Part shown: positions 5,706-8,479 of the stretch, one piece after another
Position numbering within the stretch: position 1 is the stretch's first letter
Layout of the letters: each line of letters opens with the position of its first letter
The notes under the pieces: model-generated
What the model was told of the DNA's origin: nothing
The model's input: the letters and a program-made list of their open reading frames with translations, nothing else
Databases searched by the model: none
Origin: JACDBD01 sp050743385
GTDB lineage: Bacteria > Actinomycetota > Acidimicrobiia > IMCC26256 > JACDBD01
Length of the DNA: 8,479 nt
Direction: 5' to 3'
NCBI GenBank assembly: GCA_050743385.1
Contig: JBOGFJ010000033.1
Span: 1-8,479, forward strand
Program-made: the position numbers and the translations under genes

Positions 5706-6638
5706 ATGCACGAGGGAAGCCGCCGGGCGATCGCCGCCGCGTTCCTGGCCAACCTCGGGATCGCGATCGCGAAGTTCGTGGGGTTCGCGTTGACGGGGGC
5801 GGCGTCGATGCTGGCGGAGGCCATCCACTCCGTCGCCGACACCGGCAACCAGGGCCTCCTCTTCCTGGGCGGCTCCCGAGGCCAGCGCCCGGCGACGCCG
5901 GAGCACCCCTTCGGCTACGGGCGCGAGCGCTATTTCTGGGCGTTCGTCGTATCGGTCGTCCTGTTCGCGGTGGGCGGCTTGTTCGCGCTCTACGAGGGGA
6001 TCGAGAAGCTGCGGCACCCCCACGAGCTCGAGTCGCCGGCGATTGCGTTCGCCATCCTCGGCGTCGCGATCGGGCTCGAGGCCTTCTCGTTCCGGACCGC
6101 GATCCGGGAGGCGGGCCATGTTCGCGGCGAAGGACAGAGCTGGTGGGCGTTCGTGCGCCGCTCCAAGAGCCCCGAGCTCCCCGTCGTGCTCCTCGAGGAC
6201 CTGGGGGCGATGGTCGGGCTGATCTTCGCGCTCGCCGGCGTGACGCTCGCCACCGTCACCGACGAGCCGCGCTACGACGCCGCCGGCAGCCTCGCAATCG
6301 GCGCCCTCCTGGTCGTGATCGCGATCGTGCTCGCGATCGAGATGAAGAGCCTCCTCATCGGCGAATCGGCTTCCCCGAAGATGCAGGCCGAGATCGTCCG
6401 CGTCATCGAGGGCGCCCGCGAGGTGCGCAGGATCATCCACTTGCGCACGTTGCACCTCGGCCCCGACGAGTTGCTGATCGCGGCCAAGCTCGACCTCGAC
6501 GCCCCCTCGGTCGACGCGGTCGCGCAGGCGATCAACGTGGTCGAGGCGCGGGTACGGGCAGCGGTGCCGATCGCCCGCGTGATCTACCTCGAGCCCGACC
6601 TGTACCGCTCGTCCGAGGCACCTGCCCCTGCGGGCTGA
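5706..6638 (+). CDS. Cation diffusion facilitator family transporter (ZnT9-like branch)
   Basis: A 310-residue inner-membrane transporter, probably exchanging a divalent metal such as Zn2+ for protons. Six hydrophobic segments lie at about residues 8-30, 32-55, 76-98, 111-130, 158-184 and 193-213, followed by a cytoplasmic C-terminal domain (222-300). TM2 carries the canonical HxxxD pair H41/D45, and EHPFGYGRERYFWAF (66-80) is a strong CDF signature. TM5 lacks the second HxxxD and instead has LLEDLGAMVGL with E164-D165. That TM5 and the preceding RRSKSPELPVVL loop resemble the SLC30A9 (ZnT9)-like bacterial subgroup, so the transported metal is uncertain. The ATG at 5706 has no Shine-Dalgarno but follows a TANNNT hexamer by 8 nt. 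Its TGA directly abuts the next gene's stop. Confidence 0.94.
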   Translation: MHEGSRRAIAAAFLANLGIAIAKFVGFALTGAASMLAEAIHSVADTGNQGLLFLGGSRGQRPATPEHPFGYGRERYFWAFVVSVVLFAVGGLFALYEGIEKLRHPHELESPAIAFAILGVAIGLEAFSFRTAIREAGHVRGEGQSWWAFVRRSKSPELPVVLLEDLGAMVGLIFALAGVTLATVTDEPRYDAAGSLAIGALLVVIAIVLAIEMKSLLIGESASPKMQAEIVRVIEGAREVRRIIHLRTLHLGPDELLIAAKLDLDAPSVDAVAQAINVVEARVRAAVPIARVIYLEPDLYRSSEAPAPAG

Positions 6639-6643
6639 TCAGC
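6634..6643. repeat. Perfect 10-bp palindrome holding two abutting stop codons
   Basis: GCTGATCAGC contains TGA (6636-6638) of the transporter gene and TGA on the other strand (6641-6639) of the gamma-carbonic-anhydrase-like gene. Zero bases separate the two reading frames. There is no T-tract, so it is not a standard intrinsic terminator. Confidence 0.7.
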
Positions 6644-7157
6644 TCAGACGATGGAGCCCCTCGCGGTAGCGCTTGCCGTTCTCGACGTAGCCGGCGGCGT
6701 TGATACTGATCATGTCGGGCGTGACCGTGTCGGGGCGCACCGTCGCGGGCACGCCGAGCGCCATCGCCCCCGACGGCACCTCCATGTCGTTCGGTACCAG
6801 CGCCGCCGCTCCGACCAGCGCGCCCGCGCGCACGACGGCACGGTGGAGCACGATCGATCCGGTGCCGACCAGGGAGCCGTTCTCGATGACGCACGACTCC
6901 ATGTGCGCGAGGTGGCCGATCACACAGTCGTCGCCGATCACCGTGTCGCGCTCGGCGGTGCAATGAATGATGGCGCCGTCCTGGATCGACGTGCGCGCGC
7001 CCACGGTGATGCGGCCGTAGTCGCCCCGCAACACCGCCTGGGGCCAGATCGTCGACTCGGCGCCGATGGTGACGTTGCCGATTACCGTCGCTTCGGGGTG
7101 TACGAACGCCGAAGGCGAGATGTCGGGCTCGGCGTCGCCGAGGGAGTAGATCGGCAC
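6639..7157 (-). CDS. Gamma-carbonic-anhydrase-like left-handed beta-helix protein
   Basis: A 172-residue hexapeptide-repeat protein of the gamma-CA/YrdA/PaaY group, normally a trimer with metal sites at subunit interfaces. Repeats run from about residue 12 to 140, with the conserved WPQAVLRGDYGRITVGARTSIQD block (38-60) and the family ending GVPATVRP (135-142). H65 (IIHC) and H82 (IGH) match two zinc ligands. The third, the His of the usual GHxxxxHGC, is E87 here (GHLAHMESC), with another His at 85. Carbonic anhydrase activity is therefore uncertain, and a CoA-thioesterase-like or structural role is possible. The GTG at 7157 is preferred to the GTG at 7181 because TAGCTT lies 7 nt upstream, homology begins at PIYSLGD, and the longer form would reach into the divergent promoter. 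Confidence 0.92.
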   Translation of the reverse strand: MPIYSLGDAEPDISPSAFVHPEATVIGNVTIGAESTIWPQAVLRGDYGRITVGARTSIQDGAIIHCTAERDTVIGDDCVIGHLAHMESCVIENGSLVGTGSIVLHRAVVRAGALVGAAALVPNDMEVPSGAMALGVPATVRPDTVTPDMISINAAGYVENGKRYREGLHRLS

Positions 7158-7164
7158 GCACCTG

Positions 7165-7170
7165 AAGCTA
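7165..7170 (-). promoter_or_regulatory. -10 element for leaderless gamma-CA-like transcript
   Basis: TAGCTT on the minus strand is followed by 7 nt and the GTG at 7157-7155. No Shine-Dalgarno is present. It faces away from TAGGGT at 7185-7190 in a 40-bp divergent gap. Confidence 0.45.
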
Positions 7171-7184
7171 GTGCGGCGCACCAG

Positions 7185-7190
7185 TAGGGT
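7185..7190 (+). promoter_or_regulatory. -10 element for leaderless dioxygenase transcript
   Basis: TAGGGT is followed by 7 nt and GTG 7198. CTGAAG at 7162-7167, 17 bp upstream, is a loose -35 candidate. The hexamer is identical to the one before the dehydrogenase gene at 2642. Confidence 0.5.
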
Positions 7191-7197
7191 GAGCGCC

Positions 7198-8010
7198 GTG
7201 GGTGAACCGGCCGCGGTGGCGACGCACGCCGAACGGATCGCACGCGACGGCTACACGATCCTCGAACGGGTCATCGAACCCGAATTCGTCGACGCCCTCG
7301 CCGACGATCTGCTGCGCCTCGAGGAGCTCTACGACGTCGTCCCCGCCGACAACAGCTTCGAGGGCACCAGAACCGTCCGTATCTACAACCTCCTCGCGCT
7401 CGGCAAGAGCTACGAGGCGGTTCCCGTGCATCCCGAGGTCCTCCCGGTCGTCGAGCAGGTGCTCGACCACGGCTGCCTGGTGTCGTCGCTGTCGTCGATC
7501 GCCATCGACCCGGGTGAGAACGAGCAGCCCATCCACGCCGACGACCAGCTCATCCCGCTGGCGAAGCCGCACGTGCCGACGGTCTGCAACACGATGTGGG
7601 CGCTCACGGACTTCACGGAGGCGAACGGCGCGACGCGCGTGATCCCGCGGTCGCACCTGCGCGACCACTCCCCCGACTACGGGAAGCCCTATGACAGCAT
7701 CCCGGCCGAGATGCCCAAGGGCAGCGTGCTCGTGTGGCACGGCAGCCTCTGGCACGGCGGCGGCGCCAACATCACCGACGAACGTCGGCTCGGCATCGCG
7801 ATGAACTACTGCGCCGGCTTCATCCGCCAGCAGGAGAACCAGCAGCTCGGTATCCCGCGCGAGATCGCGGCCGGGTTCTCGCCCCGGCTGCGCGAGTTGT
7901 GCGGCTTCGGGATCTACAACGGTCTCATCGGCCACGTCAACAAGCGCAATCCCGCCGAGATGCTGGGCGACGCGCCGGGGGCGGAAGAGATGGTGTGGGA
8001 CGCCCTCTGA
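7198..8010 (+). CDS. Phytanoyl-CoA dioxygenase (PhyH) family Fe(II)/2-oxoglutarate oxygenase
   Basis: A 270-residue double-stranded beta-helix oxygenase. The iron-binding facial triad is visible as H113 and D115 in QPIHADDQLIPL and H186 in SLWHGGGANIT. R197 in DERRLGI is the expected 2-oxoglutarate anchor, and NGATRVIPRSH (143-153) is the usual family block before the distal strands. The family hydroxylates very varied small molecules; the substrate cannot be told here, and no biosynthetic cluster surrounds it. It is probably cytosolic, with no signal peptide. The GTG at 7198 is chosen because TAGGGT lies 7 nt upstream; the alternative ATG/GTG at 7171 would precede that hexamer. The last 16 nt overlap the start of the following secreted-protein gene, the only likely same-strand co-transcribed pair in the window. 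Confidence 0.92.
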   Translation: MGEPAAVATHAERIARDGYTILERVIEPEFVDALADDLLRLEELYDVVPADNSFEGTRTVRIYNLLALGKSYEAVPVHPEVLPVVEQVLDHGCLVSSLSSIAIDPGENEQPIHADDQLIPLAKPHVPTVCNTMWALTDFTEANGATRVIPRSHLRDHSPDYGKPYDSIPAEMPKGSVLVWHGSLWHGGGANITDERRLGIAMNYCAGFIRQQENQQLGIPREIAAGFSPRLRELCGFGIYNGLIGHVNKRNPAEMLGDAPGAEEMVWDAL

Positions 8011-8479
8011 TCGGCGTGGTCGCGGCCGTGGTCGTGCTCGCGACGACGACCGCGTTCGGTGAGGGAGGCGACGACCCCAGCGACGTCGTGAACGCCGACA
8101 TCGAGGTCGTGCCCGGCTGCGACTTCCTCGACGCGCGGAAGTGTCTGTACCCGTTCCCGAACGACTGGTTCACGGTCGAGGACGACACCACCGACACGGG
8201 CCGGCGCGTCGCGTTCGTGCCCGAGGCGATGCCGGTCAACGTCGCCGGCGTCGCCATGGACCCGACCGAGTGGAACCGCAACGACGGGTTCAGCCCTGGT
8301 TCGCCCGTCCTCACGTTCGTTCCCGGCCTCGACGTGGACACGTCGAAGATCGCGCCGTCGACCGACATCGGCGCCTCCCTCGACGAGGACGCGCCGATCG
8401 TGCTCCTCGACGCCGACACCGGCAAGCGGGTGCCGTACTGGGCCGAGCTCGACGAGACGATCGACGACCCCGCCGACCG
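7995..8479 (+). CDS. Secreted protein, N-terminal part, runs off the window
   Basis: The frame is open from GTG 7995 to the edge: 161 full codons and no stop. It begins VGRPLIGVVAAVVVLATTTAFG, a short positive start and hydrophobic core that reads as a Sec signal peptide or anchor (about residues 1-22). An Asp-rich mature region follows. The block CDFLDARKCLYPFPNDWFTVEDD (with C44 and C52) then NDGFSPGSPVLTFVPGLD and later TGKRVPYWAELDE recalls the N-terminal domain of large exported proteins of unknown function in actinobacteria and myxobacteria, some of which end in a hydrolase domain; this is from memory. No function is assigned. AG-rich GGAAGAG at 7983-7989 is a possible Shine-Dalgarno. 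The start lies inside the oxygenase gene (16-nt overlap), suggesting coupling. Confidence 0.7.
   Translation, partial: MGRPLIGVVAAVVVLATTTAFGEGGDDPSDVVNADIEVVPGCDFLDARKCLYPFPNDWFTVEDDTTDTGRRVAFVPEAMPVNVAGVAMDPTEWNRNDGFSPGSPVLTFVPGLDVDTSKIAPSTDIGASLDEDAPIVLLDADTGKRVPYWAELDETIDDPAD

Noticed and set aside
5761..5772. 12-bp palindrome TCGCGATCGCGA
   Set aside because: It lies inside the transporter's first membrane segment and is explained by Ile-Ala codons in GC-rich DNA; similar GCGATCG strings recur in the coding regions.
4047..6455. An 802-codon open frame on the minus strand across three genes
   Set aside because: It overlaps the thiolase in another frame and is antisense to the transporter and part of the metallohydrolase. 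Its composition is Arg/Ala/Gly/Asp-rich low complexity, typical of stop-free shadow frames in high-GC DNA.
4394..6703. A 769-codon plus-strand open frame
   Set aside because: It is antisense to the intact thiolase and out of frame with the transporter, with Arg/Pro-rich composition and no recognisable motif.
7937..8425. Minus-strand frame at the right edge
   Set aside because: It is Ser/Thr/Arg-rich, has no family features, and is antisense to the oxygenase end and the exported-protein frame, which has a clear signal peptide.

Overview
This is a high-GC stretch (about 70% by eye, with third codon positions almost all G or C) from what looks like an actinobacterium. The evidence is composition, a Ku plus stand-alone LigD-type polymerase pair, an Rv0185-like HExxH protein, frequent GTG starts and many starts without a Shine-Dalgarno. 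A lineage such as Acidimicrobiia is plausible, but nothing in the window fixes the taxon.

Layout, left to right: a small Cys-rich protein with a 9-bp repeat in its first codons (+); ku (-); the LigD-type polymerase (+), divergent from ku; a small NTF2/SnoaL-like protein (-); a D-2-hydroxyacid dehydrogenase (+); an HExxH metallohydrolase (+); a thiolase (-); a cation diffusion facilitator (+); a gamma-carbonic-anhydrase-like hexapeptide protein (-); a phytanoyl-CoA-dioxygenase-family protein (+); and the 5' part of a secreted protein gene (+) that runs off the right edge. There are no RNA genes, IS elements, CRISPR arrays or prophage genes that I can see, and no gene-free stretch exceeds 100 bases.

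The only clear functional module is ku with ligD-pol, the end-binding and end-filling parts of bacterial non-homologous end joining. The ligase is not in the window. The remaining genes are chromosomal housekeeping or metabolic genes with no obvious shared pathway. Strand alternates almost gene by gene. This gives four tight divergent pairs (40 to 95 bp between starts) and four tight convergent pairs (stops interlocked, abutting, or 13 to 69 bp apart).

The most interesting layer is regulatory. Several GTG/ATG starts without a Shine-Dalgarno sit 7 or 8 nt downstream of a TANNNT hexamer, the pattern expected for leaderless transcripts. In two divergent gaps, opposing -10 hexamers share the same TA step. 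Upstream of ligD-pol, one such leaderless start opens a 15-codon mini-ORF that ends in a 4-nt GTGA overlap with the polymerase gene. I did not find a convincing new multi-gene system.
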